In this document: positions 23,501 through 35,500 of the stretch, piece by piece
Layout of the letters: every line of letters begins with the position of its first letter
How positions within the stretch are numbered: position 1 is the first letter of the stretch
DNA from: Terebella lapidaria
Lineage: Eukaryota; Annelida; Polychaeta; Terebellida; Terebellidae
Length of the DNA: 64,000 nucleotides
Direction of reading: 5' to 3'
NCBI GenBank assembly: GCA_949152475.1
Contig: OX424564.1
Coordinates: 28,580,165 to 28,644,164 of the forward strand
Program-made: the position numbers and the translations under genes
The notes under the pieces: generated by a model
Databases searched by the model: none
Seen by the model: only the letters and a program-made list of their open reading frames with translations
Told to the model about the DNA's origin: nothing

Positions 23501-23734
23501 TAAGACTAGCATTGACTGTGAAATCCACAACAATCTTAACAAACTTCAGTACTACATACATGATATGCTGATCCACTGATATACATGTGTACATAACTGC
23601 TGTCTGAATAACATATTGAACTAAAGGATTCCTAGAAATATTACAGATAATTTTGTGCACCTCCATCACAAGCACAATATACAATATACGACCTAATTCC
23701 ACTTTCATTAAGTTTATAATATATCTTAAACATA
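20551..23734. other. AT-rich flank, probable 3' UTR of the 23-finger gene
   Basis: There is no convincing open frame. The part nearest 23,734 must include the 3' UTR of the minus-strand zinc-finger gene. Minus-strand AATAAA signals occur near 22,590 and 21,208, among others, and I cannot tell which is used. A TA microsatellite is near 23,290. Confidence 0.4.
20822..20900. mobile_element. 79-bp MITE with CAGGGTGTCCCA inverted termini
   Basis: The left end CAGGGTGTCCCA and right end TGGGACACCCTG are perfect 12-base inverted repeats, flanked on both sides by TA (20,820-20,821 and 20,901-20,902). Termini of this kind and a TA target are typical of Tc1/mariner-derived miniature elements. It has no coding capacity. 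Confidence 0.85.
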
Positions 23735-26700
23735 TCACTTTTGCTCTAGCAAGTGTGACTTGGCGTGAACGTTGAGAAGTTTAGCGGTTGTGGCCTTGTA
23801 ACTGCACTCTGCACACGGGAACCTTGCTCCAATTCGGCGATGTGAGATTTGATGTCGCTTCAACGCTGCAAGATCTTGGCCAACAAATGGACATTTCACA
23901 CAGTGATACCGCCTGTAGTCCACCCTACCCTTTAGGTTGTACAAGGTGGTCTTTCTCTTCATTGAACGGGCACTGTTGTTGATTATCCCGAGGTCAGGTT
24001 TCGTTTCTTGTTCACTTGCAGTGGCATAGTCCAAGGTGTTTTCGTCATAGGTGGCGTCAGTGACTGTGTCGTCGACGTGTTCGCCGAGGGTCCCGTCTTC
24101 CCCGTTGTCGCTGAGTGGGTATTCCCCTCCGAGACCATGGACTTTCCGCATGTGCTGCATGACGTGACGCAGCTGGTCAAGACTGTAGTCGCACACCTCG
24201 CAGGTGTATTTCTTCCTGGCCCCGTGTTGTTTGACGTGATTGCACGCGTTCGTGATGTTGCCCGTGAGAAAAGGACACTTGAGACAGTGGTAAGTTGCTT
24301 TGTTTCCCTCGCGTTGAACCTTCAGCTCCTTGCCTTTGACGCGAATAATTTCTGCGATGGAGTTATCACTGCCATTAATGGTACCTTCCCCATTCGCTTC
24401 TTCGTTGGTATCCGTCATCGCGTCTTGGTCAGAGTGGTCATCTTCGACCATGGACGCATCTTCCATCTCAGCGAGCTGGTCTTCAAGCTCGGTCGGTTCC
24501 TCATTCTGTGACTTCGTCGGGCGGCCAGTTTCATGGACGATCTTTATGTGATACTCGACGATGTGTTGTCGATCGACAGAATAGTCGCAGTAGTCGCAGG
24601 TGAACTTTCCGTGACTTCCGTGTTTGGCCATGTGACGCTGAAGCGTTGTGACGTTGTCAGTGATGTAGCCGCATTTCTGGCAAGTCTTGAGACGCCTCCG
24701 ACGTTTACTGCGAAACTCCGGTGGGATTTCCTCATCAAACCCTGAGATTTCTCTCCGAGCTTCGACTCGACGCTTCTCAATGTTGGACATATCCTGGCGT
24801 TTGGCCCATGACATTTTGCGAGTCATGTCAGCGGCAGACTCACCAGGTGACAATGGCAAGTCATCTTTGTAGTCGAGGTCTTCGGCACTGTCTTGACTCT
24901 GGGGCTCTGACGATCTCCGGCCACGGACCTTTCCGTAGAAGGTTTCCTTCTCTTGGAGGGCAAGTTCCGCGGGGTGAACAGTCTGTGCATGTCGGTAGAG
25001 CAAGTTGAGACGGTCTATGCTCCAGCTGCACCACTCACAGACATACTTATTCTGAATGTTGTGGAATTTTGTGTGTTTTTCAAAGTTGATCCTGTTTTCA
25101 GTGCGATATGGGCAATGCATGCAATTGTAGGCTGTAGCTTTTGTGAAGGCGGGTCGAGTGGAGCTCAAATCGTGGACCAGTGGTCCCACTGTACCGACAG
25201 GGAGCGACCTTCTTCCATCTAAAGCTTCTGCTTCACCATCATCTTCATCATTGCTGGAGCGACTGCTGATGATTCGGTTCTGGTGTGATGCCTTTCTCCG
25301 GTGTTTCGTGACCAGATCAGTTGGTGAATTCTCTCTATGTGACAGATTTCCTTCCGGTGACACAAGTTTTGTGAGGGATTCCCCCGGCTGCTGTGTTGAG
25401 TGTGTCAGCTTATGTTGGAGAAATGTTGGCAGATCGGCTGCTTCAAATTCACACTGTTTGCATTTGAGTGCTGGTTTCTGAGTGACAGTCGTTCTATGGA
25501 TCTTCATGTGACTGTCCATGAAGTTTTTTTTGTAAGTAACGTATTGGCAGCCCACTTTATCGCACTTGTAGAGAAAAGGACTCTCAGCTTTACTTGGTGA
25601 TGCACCAAATGCTTCAAACGCCATTTTCTCATCATTAGAATCCCCATCTGAGGTTCCATCTTCACTCTTCTCCTTCCAGTCGGCAGGTTTACGCCCATGT
25701 CCACCATAAGTCAGTGGCACAGCGGAGGTGTGGTTGTAAGTTCTTAGATGCTTCTTCAAGTCGCATTTCCACTTGGAACAGTAACCGCACGTCTTGCAGA
25801 TGAAAGGCTTCTCATCAGAGTGGACTCGGGAATGTCGCTTCAGCTCGGCTGGGCTGTTACCTACAAACGGGCAGTGAAGGCAGACATGGTAGGCCTGGCT
25901 GTTTGGATCGTTGCCACTACTGCCATCGATATGGCTCCCGAAGACATTTTTCTCATCACCGTTTGGCAAGCCATCATCTGAAGCATGGGACATATTGAGT
26001 GCATCGCTGAGGTCCCTGTCAGCCGTAAGATCCATTGACCCGTCCTGCGGCATCACGGTGACATTCGGAGGCCCGTTTGAGAGAAGTTCTCGTTGACTGG
26101 CCAGCGACATGCCCCCCTTAGTATCACTCATGATAGCTTGAACGTTGTGCGCTTTTCGCTGCTTAGTGGTGTCTATGACATCATTGACGGTTCCCCCTCC
26201 GCACCTCTTCAAGTGCTTGACGACGTCCCACTTCCATTTGGATCGGTATGAGCATCTCGGGCAGAGAAATGGCTTCTCATCCGAGTGATTCTTCGTATGT
26301 TGTGTGATCTCTGAGGGCCATCGTGCACGATACTCACACACTGTACACTTGAAGGGCAGGTTCATCTCCGTGCTTGCTCCTGGGGATGTCACCCGCTGCA
26401 TGTTGTGTTTCCCTGGCTTGCATTCAGGTCTACGCCCACTAGGTGGGACCTCATCTTCAGGTGCTTGTGGGAAGACTATGGCAGTGTCTTCATCTGAGAG
26501 GTCAACCAGCTGCCTGCCACTTGGCGACATGTACTGCTCGGAATCTGAGAGCATCGGGTGCTGCATGGCTATCTGGTTCAAGTCGATAGCAGCCGTCGGA
26601 TGTTCCTGTTTGTAATGCCTCACCATCTGATCTTTCCACTTGGCCACGTACGAGCAAATCCTGCAGACAAACTGGTGACTGGATCCGTGTTGCATCTGGT

Positions 26701-29507
26701 GTTTAGACAGTTCGGTTGGGGTGTCTGCCATGTATGAGCACTGGGTACATTGGAGGGATTCCATGTTGTCGCCCAATTGTCCATCATGTACTGGATATTC
26801 TTCATCAGAAAGCGGGGGTGACGGTGGTTGACTCCCAGTGGTGGCAGACATGGCATTTCCTTTCTTCTGGTACGGATTGGGTAACATGGGGTGCTCCTGC
26901 TGAAAGTGTTTAGCGAGAGTCCACGGCCACTGACAGATGACTCCGCAGACCATGCATGACAACTGCTGGTGCTGGGAATCCATTGTCAAGTACTTGTAGA
27001 GTTGAGTGGATTCGGCATTCGCTGTAGCTTTGCTCCTCTGACTTGGGCCTTCACCAAAGTTCGCCACCATGTTTTGCTGGATGGTGTCCATGTGGACACT
27101 AATGAAGTGCTCGTTGAGTCGTTCCATGCTTCCAAGGACGGCCTGGCACTCGGCACACTTGCGATGGCGCTTGCTAAAGTGCAGTTCCATGTGTTGGTCG
27201 TAGTCATGCTTGCTGGATGCGATGTAGGAACAGCTTGGGCACTGGCGCCCGAGGGAGCTCATGTCATCCATGGCATACCCAAACCCTTCCACTCGCTCTG
27301 TATCATGCTTTATGGATGACACGATGACATCACACTTTGATGGTTTGACGGAGAGATCCATTGGTTCATCTTGGGGAATGGCATCAACAGCGGTGGCTTT
27401 GACGGGCGAGATCTGTCGAATTGTGATCTCCGGTGCTTTCTTTGAGAGGTCAAGGATATCAGGCTGGGTGAGTTGGTTCGGCAAGTGGCTTGACCCAGGC
27501 CTAGGCATCTGCTGAGTGGGAAGCCTTGCCATGTCCACTGCCGACTCCCGGTAGGGACCTCGAGCCTTCCCCATGGATGAAGGCGAGTACTTGGCCATGG
27601 ACTGCATGACTTTGTCTTTGCCGCTTGGTGAGCTGCCGAAGCGGTGGTAGGCTTCCGGCTGCGACATTCTTGGCATCTTGGGTTGTTGATTGCGCTGGGG
27701 AGAGGGCGAAGTTTTCACCATCGAGTTCTTTCGCATTGTGTCTTGTACAGCGGCCTCAGCCATGGCCGGCCGCTTGAGAGCTGTCCTTATGGCAGAAGAC
27801 ATCTCGCCCATGTACCCTTGCTGGTTCGGTTTTGGCGGCGATTCCGTGTGTTGCTGTGGTTGCATGAAGGAAATCACGTTCCCTTTGCCGTTGGGCAGAC
27901 CAGTGACATACCCCTTCCCAAGACGAGGAATATTTAGTGCCGTGAGGTTCGGTCTAGCATCAGGAATCTCGCCGTCATGTTTCTCCTTCCAGTGTTTGTT
28001 CAACGACTTTCGCCACTTGTATATGTTCCCACACTTGGAGCAAGCATACTTTATGCCATCCGGTTCCTGTATGGTGATGTACTTGGCTGGATCAACTGCC
28101 TCTCGAACGGGTGCACAGCCGGTCCTAGGCTTGGAGATCCCTGAGTTGGGCTTGGGTCCAGGCTTTGCTCGGACTGGCATACCCATGACCGGAACTTGTG
28201 TCGGGGCTGACCTCTGAACCACCGAAGGTGCAGGCGCATATGACTTCGTTGGATTCTCGTCGATGACTAGAACTTGCTCGTCGTCATCCGGATCGTGAAT
28301 CCTGTAGCTTCCGCTTCCTTGCTTCAACTGTTCCGACCCGTAACTCTTCTGCATTTGCTTGATCTCATAGTCCCGGTCCCGATCCATCACATTCAATGAA
28401 TCATCGCCGCCCTCGTAGCCATCAAATCCGTCATCACCTGTCTCCGCACCATTGCCATAGTTACCGCCTCTTGCTCCGCCCCTGTGGGTCTCGAGATGCT
28501 TAGAGTAGTCAGATGCTTTCGCCGTCGCGTACGGGCAGAACCTACACTCGTACACCATGATCCCCTCAGCACCGCCTGGACCGCTCTCGTGGGTGGTCGG
28601 CGTTGATCGAGAGGCGAAGTCACCAGTGGAGATGACATCTTGATGGATGGACGAGACCTTGATCGGGTTCGTGTTGTTGTTGTTATTGTTCGTCTCCTCG
28701 AGAAATCCTGTCAGAAAGAATTTTATAAGGAATATTTAGTTACCAGTAATTAACAATACACTATTTATATAGGCGGAATACTTTGGATATCTAAACGCAA
28801 AATACTCATTAGTTTAGGCTGCAGTGAATAAATATCTACATTATATATAATGTATTTATGTTTATGTATTTATATTATGTATTTATTTTATGTGTATATA
28901 TTCAAGTCATGTAACTATCTTTTGAACAGAGGGGTATTCATATTTTTGCTGATTTGTAAACTAACCTGAATCGCCCTCCATTGAGTTTTTTCGGGAGCTC
29001 AACACGAGGGATCGTCTGTGTTTGTTTCGCTTGTGCGCCAAAAGCTCAGTGTATTTTGTTGTCACAAATGAACATTTGTCACATCGTCGTATCGATTCTT
29101 CATCCGTCGAATTGTGTGCCTAGAAATAGGAGAGGACAAACATGTATAGATATTTATAAGAACTTAATTGTGTGAAATAGTTTTACATTTTAAGTAGGGG
29201 TAAACGGTAAATTCTTTCGCAATATAAACCGTGATCAACACATATCATTTCTATATAATATACATTGCACTTGTAATCTTGTTTCCTGATCTTAGTTACA
29301 TATATATCTAAAAACTATTCACTCTTTAAGTTCCTTTCTCTCCAAAAAACTTACTTTGAATTGATGTGAGAGGAACTGTTTGGAGTCGACAGTCGAGAAC
29401 TTGCAGCGTTTACACGTGAGAACTCTGGATCGTCTTGTGTTTTCCAAAGACAGCGGGTGTTTCACTAAACTACGACCATCTACAGGGGGCAAGATGGAAG
29501 CTTCCAT
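23735..29507 (-). CDS. 23-finger C2H2 zinc-finger transcription factor with CtBP-type motifs
   Basis: Three coding exons on the minus strand: 29,507-29,355, 29,119-28,966 and 28,707-23,735, with GT/AG introns and matching phases, giving about 1,759 residues. The ATG at 29,507 is chosen because an in-frame TGA lies six bases upstream, after an acceptor (exon from 29,518). Finger 1 (CKRCKFSTVDSKQFLSHQFK then AH) is split by intron 1 between its two histidines; exon 2 holds finger 2; the last exon has 21 more, scattered singly or in pairs down to the C-terminus. Many have an unusual Trp (KWRKSLNKH, KWKDQMVRH, RWPSEITQH, KWKWDVVKH). One ends in Cys (HLKRC), a C2HC form. PDILDLSKK (about residue 520) and EPMDLSVK (about 550) look like PxDLS CtBP-binding motifs, suggesting a repressor. 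I do not recognise an orthologue. The nuclear DNA-binding role is inferred. Confidence 0.9.
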
Positions 29508-29549
29508 CCTTCACATACCTGAAAGTACAGGGGGGGGGGGGGGGGGGGG
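29508..29549 (-). promoter_or_regulatory. 5' UTR start and homopolymer polypyrimidine tract
   Basis: On the minus strand a run of 20 C (29,549-29,530) is followed by TGTACTTTCAG and then the exon at 29,518. The C run appears to serve as the polypyrimidine tract of the acceptor that precedes the translation start. An upstream non-coding exon is therefore expected at higher coordinates but was not identified. Confidence 0.5.
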
Positions 29550-32500
29550 AATGTCCATTAAGTTAGTATTTGGTAGCATTTTTGGCATAGTGTATTTTCT
29601 GAACAATATGACCAAGTCTATTGTGCATGCATTATCATAATGTACCCACAACACTGCCAACATATTCCGAGCTAATCATGGGAGCAATCATAATGCAATC
29701 ATAAAGAACATAATCTCCAGTTATGTATTTCTGATATCATGTACATTTTTGTACATGATGAAGAGAGCTTGAACATTATGAGTTTCATTTCTGAAATCTA
29801 TAACGCAGTGAGAAACTGTAACCAGTTTCTCGGATTTTCCCTGTCAAAAATTCCTTCACTTAAGACAATAACAGCTTTGGAGCTGTTTGCATTGCATCCT
29901 GAATAACCTTCCCATGTAATCAAAGATAATCATCGTGAAATGTCAAAATAAGTTCACGAGAGTTTCTCCGGTAGGAAATTTATCAATAAGTCTCGGAACT
30001 TTTGGCATTATTTTCAAATGCACTCACGATATGCTGGTATATCTTTTGTTGACCTGCACCAAACTGAACTTTCATTATTTGTTGGAAGTTTTGGAAGTAA
30101 TACTTCTGAAAATGTTCCAAGTTGAACCCCGGAGGTACAGTAACTACGCAAGGTTCTTAATTGTTGTGGCAGCGGCGATGAAAATGTAAAATAAGACACA
30201 CCGACTGAAAGAAGAAGGGATAAAGAAACGAAGATGAAAAGCGACGACGCGGCAGCTGAATTTGCTGAAAATAACAAAGCCCTGTATTTCTGGCAGCGTG
30301 AATTATTCTCCATTTTGCGAATAAAGAATAGCGAAGAACTATAGGCAGTCTCGTTTTAGTACTTGTATGCCATCTGTCAGGTTTTGGGAAGAATCGTTCT
30401 CAAATCGATGAAAGAATTCCTTGCAATTGCTATCTGGAGAATTCAATAAAATTACCTGCTAGTTTTTTGAACATACACAAAGTAGGCATCAAATGACATA
30501 AAATACCACAAGAAAACATATTGTTTATATAGTACTTTTTCTGATTATCAGTAATTTTTCGGCACTTTCCATGATGCAAAAGCCGCAGGTGGAATTACTC
30601 GTTTCTTTACTTGTTCGCCGGAGATTCCATAAGTGATGCTGTTGTGACTAAGTCCCAACCTGTTGGCAGTATGCCTTCGGCATTCTTGTATTCATATGTG
30701 TATTCTTCTAGACATACATTCTTTGTCTTTTCTGCTTCTTTTTTTCACTTTTCATCTGCTGCCTGACACATAATCATACCTGTGCCATAGCTTCCAGACG
30801 CCCCCCCCCCCCCCCTCCACCTCAAAAAGCCTATTTCTAACCTATTCCAATCTTCTGTTTCACCTCTGGTGCCTGAGCTACTAGTATTTGGCAGCGGTAC
30901 CAAAATTACCTCTCTCTGTTGTTATATTTCGTGAAAAATACATTGTTTCAACATAACTTGGTCCACCGATGTTTAGCTTCCTGATCTAGCTGTTGTGGTC
31001 TCTGGGCATACCTGTGCCTTCCATAGCCCTCCCCCCCCCCCCCCCCCCCCCCCACAACCACCGCCACACCAGATTCGCATCTATGTGCCAACACATATTC
31101 CTCCTCTACCTACAGACAAACATAATATACGCTATATTCCGCTTGGAAGTCACACAAAAAAGTTCCAGGCGAAACAACAAGCTGTATATATACACCAGAG
31201 GTATATATTATGTAGAGCGCTGGAATAGAACACCCAACATCCCCTGAAAGTATGATCGTCTTGGAACCTAATAAACAGTTATTAATACCGTTGCGGTGGC
31301 AGAAAACGGTTTTCTAGAAACAGTCGTAAATTATGCCAGGTATATAGTCCTGCGGAATAACTGCAGTGCTCACCATCGCTTGGCAGCCGAGTTCCAAAAG
31401 AACGCTCGACTCATTCTCAGGCGCAGATCTACGCTTTAGTTCTAAGCGATGACCCAGCCAGCAAACAAGACAGAAACTTTTCGAGACGCATCCCTGGCAC
31501 TGAAGCCAATGAAGAAAGAGGTAGCCCTGCCGTCTATTGTGCGACACACTCCATTGCCCACCAGACCTTACACCTTATACTCTATTCTGTGCCAACGGCA
31601 GCGGCCACGGCCCATGAGACAGTCGCCTGTATCTCTAAAACTTCCTCCCCTCCCCTCCCCTCCCGCATAATGCCTTTGCCGGAGTCGACTCCACACGGCA
31701 CCTGAATTACAAAAATTGCTGTCAATGCCAAACAGAGCGGATATGTCCGCCTTCTATGCACACACACACACACATGGACAGACAGATCTCAGTCAGACCG
31801 CACCATGTAGAACCATGGACCCGCCTCGTCCGTCCGCATGCCACATTTATTTAGGAGCAGTGCCTGTGGCACTGCCAAGTTTGGTAGCATGAAGGATGTA
31901 TCACCTTGCCTCCGTTTTTTTTTTGTGGAAGTTTTTTGTCTTTTTGTCCGTGTGTGTGTGTGTGTGTTGACATTTTTTCTGTCTGTCTCTCTCTTTCTTG
32001 CCTCGTCTTTCCTCCTTTTGACCTCATCCGTTTCCTGCCACGCTAAGAACAATGTACACAGAGAAGGCCGGCCGGGTGACTGCATCGATGGAAAATTTTT
32101 ATAAAACACAGATATAATTTTATGTCATTTTGCTGGAACACCTGAGTTTCAGTTCCAACCGTGGAATGTTTTTAATTTTTCATCTTGACTTTTTTGGCAC
32201 TTTCACTTCTATCTATTAGAGTTATTTATTTGGCAGGATGCTGGCAATCCTCCTTTTCTCACCAACATTGCTTAAGAGCGTGTTGATAGTTAATAGGGGA
32301 AATTTTGGGCATGCTAACTTTCAATATATCTTCAACTGGCCTTCTGAGAACTTTCAATTTCTGAAAATAAACTTGCGGGGAATTTTCCAAAAGTTGTGTC
32401 TTGTAGTAAGTTGTAGTCACATCAATGTACACAGGAATTCGCTTTCAAGTAAGACATGGGAACATGAACATGCCTTCATAAATAGATGAATAAAGGCAAC

Positions 32501-35500
32501 TGGTACATGTATATATTTAGTAACTGCCAAAATGTAAATCTAATACTATATTAAACTGGTATCAAACCAGTGACAGTTTACTATAATAATATATGAACAT
32601 ATCACTAATCTAACTTTTGAAATTTATGGAAACTGCCTCCATCCATCCACATGAAAACTCATCATAAATTTGCCACAAATAAATACTAGCAGAAACCCAT
32701 AAGCGATGGTTTCAGATACTACGCAATAGAACTTGAGGTACCACCGGGGGTTCGGTGGGAACATGGGCTAGGAATGCCGCAGTAATTACGCCTGGCATGA
32801 CAGGCTGTGGAAACAATGGTCCTGGTGACAGACAATTTGACGGCTGACGGACGGAGGGAAGGACGGACGGCACGGATGGACAGAGGGCCCATCACTTTGT
32901 GGACAGTAGCCGAAGGTAACATCTGGTCCCGATATGGCAGAAATGTGCCAGGTGGCGATGCCAAGGTAACTGCCATGCAGTACTGCTGTCATGGCGATGA
33001 TGTGTTGTCATGGCAACCAGCGAGGGAAATTGGGGGTCTGCCGCTCTCTTATGTTATTTTTTATGAAAGCACTGCAGTATGCAATACACCCAATCCTGAT
33101 TTTAGTGATGCCGACGACTTTGCACTTCGGTTCGGCCATCAATGCGAGTAGGCTCGTTGTCAACATGTGTGCCACGCTGTAGAGGTAACCGGACGAGCGT
33201 ATAGGAGAAAACTTGTAAGAAGAATACCCGAAACAACAGCTTGCGTCTCTACGGCGCAAGGCAGTTTTTGTGACTCCACCTGCTGTGCCATTTGCATTGT
33301 GTGACATTTTTTTGTTTTTCATCCCGCGAAGCATCGTGACACAATAGGTGCCTCGTCTTTAACTGCCGTTCCCTGACTTGTTATCATCAATGATCGGAAA
33401 ATTGACTGTACACAATATTGTGCGTTGTACGGGGGTTGAATGCATCTGTTGTCTCAATGGCATGCCAACAGGTTGCAGTCGTCGATCATGCTACAACATC
33501 CCCTCCCCCCTTTTATTACTGAACTCATTCCTTCCCAAGGACAAAACTTTTTTTTTCAATAGCAGAGTTCCCTGCTACACGTGGGAACAGAAGCTATTAA
33601 ATTTATGTCGCCAGACATGCTGCAAAAGCGGGCTCAGTCTGCAAAGCCATTATTGAATAGGTATATGATATCGGTAAAACTGGGGGAGAGTGAAGCCGAT
33701 GAAATATTGCAGAATCAAAATCGACTTCTGTCGGCATGCTGGTGCCAAAGGGAATTTAAGCTGCCTCCACAGGTCGACATCACTAGCAGACAACAACATC
33801 ATCGGCAGTTAATGCCACAGGGCACGTAAACCGGAAAAAAATGCATAGATTTTTCTACCTGCATATACATATGCAGATGTCTATTTGCACGCACAATTTT
33901 CCCATGCCAATACCGCGGCCGCCACATATACTGCATCGTATATTTCATATTCACTATAGTAAGAGCCTGGTGCCATATCGGCAAACTGCTGACGCCCGCA
34001 GTCAATTTACTGCCCAAAAACTTTTTGACGAACCGACACAGGATGTGCTGGTTCCAACTACTGTAGGTGTATGTAATTATTCACTGAAGGCATAAGTTGG
34101 TAGGTAGGCAGCTTGCCTAGGGGCCAAGTTGGCATCATTAAGGTCCGCACCACATGGGCATCAAAACCAATGCACAGGGCAGGCAGTCTATCTAATTAGA
34201 GAATACATAGACTGTTCCACAGGACATTAATGCCAGTAGAGCAATGTCCATCATTTTTGTAGTTATGTATATTACAATATGCTGCTTGTGTGGCTGGCTA
34301 TGCGTATTGTAGAGTATGTTCTAATATATATTATGTCGGGGTTGCATCATTGTTCGTTGACGGTGACGGCTGACGACTTTTCGGGAAGCTGTCGCAAGGA
34401 AGTGGTTTGCAGCATGTTGCATTGCGTTTCGCGGATGTTGCAAAAATGGACAACAGCTTTGCACATTTGAGAATGGTGTCTAAAAAGGTGATGCCAATTT
34501 GAGTTTCCCCATCATTGTCTTTGACAAAAAAAATTGTAAATTTTGATTGAGGTGTTCCCCATGTGTGTTCCATGAAAATTAACCGCAATCATCTAATTTA
34601 TTCACAATCACGCTATCAATTTCAAAGTCAGTGCCAGTGCCTTCAACTCCCAAACACTTGTGCAACCTAATTAACTCTGTCCAATCAGGCAGTCCGGTCC
34701 CATGCCAATAAATATTGTTCCCGGGAAAATCACCGGTACTTCGGTGGAAAGGTCACAGGAAAGGTCATCAGCTTGCAGAGTGCCAATTAAAATTCGGCAA
34801 TAAAACATGCAGGGGGGGGGGGGGGGAAGAGGTGCCAGTGGAAATGAAAGGTTGGGAAGGGGGTTTGTGGGGAAGAAGCTGATAGTGTTACCTTTGCCTT
34901 TGTTAAACCAATCTGGGAACATGATTACAGAACAAAAGCTTTTGAATCCAACTGAACATCCCCGAAAGTGCGCTGTGCCCGAGACTTTTTTTTATTGCTT
35001 GCTTGACCAATGGTGACAGCAATCAGAAATTAAAACTATTATTCTATAGTATATTTTATGGTGATTATTTATATTGCTCAGCTATTAATCTTCTTGATTA
35101 TTTTGAATAACTGATATCAGTACTTAATAATAAGAATATATGACTCTAAAGCATCCAACAAATGCAAGTGGTGTTAGGCAGTTCTGTCGAATGTTATTTT
35201 GTAGAAGGTATAATGCGTTCTCATACATTATCTCAAGGTGACACAAGGTCACAAGGCTATGCTGTGGGGGAGGGGGAGGGGTGAAGGTAGGGGGGGGTTT
35301 CTTGTCATGTGATTCATTATCATTGTCCAAGCAACAGAACACTGATGGCTGAGCAAAGTCAAAACACCTGTACCGTACATTGTATGTCAGGACAACAATA
35401 ATATGGTAATTGATGAGATATTTTTAATCTTGTTAATATCAAACTATATAACCACAAAGATTTTTACAGAATCATCCAATCATTAATCATCATTAAGTTC

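Noticed and set aside
24008..24511. Plus-strand open frames across 23.8-28.2 kb (up to 175 residues)
   Set aside because: They are shadows of the real minus-strand zinc-finger frame, whose finger spacing and splice sites are unambiguous.
30014..30313. Minus-strand 99-residue open frame with a hydrophobic stretch (FIFVSLSLLLSVGV)
   Set aside because: It has no recognisable domain, no splice context and no coding-like composition. It is no longer than expected by chance in this sequence.
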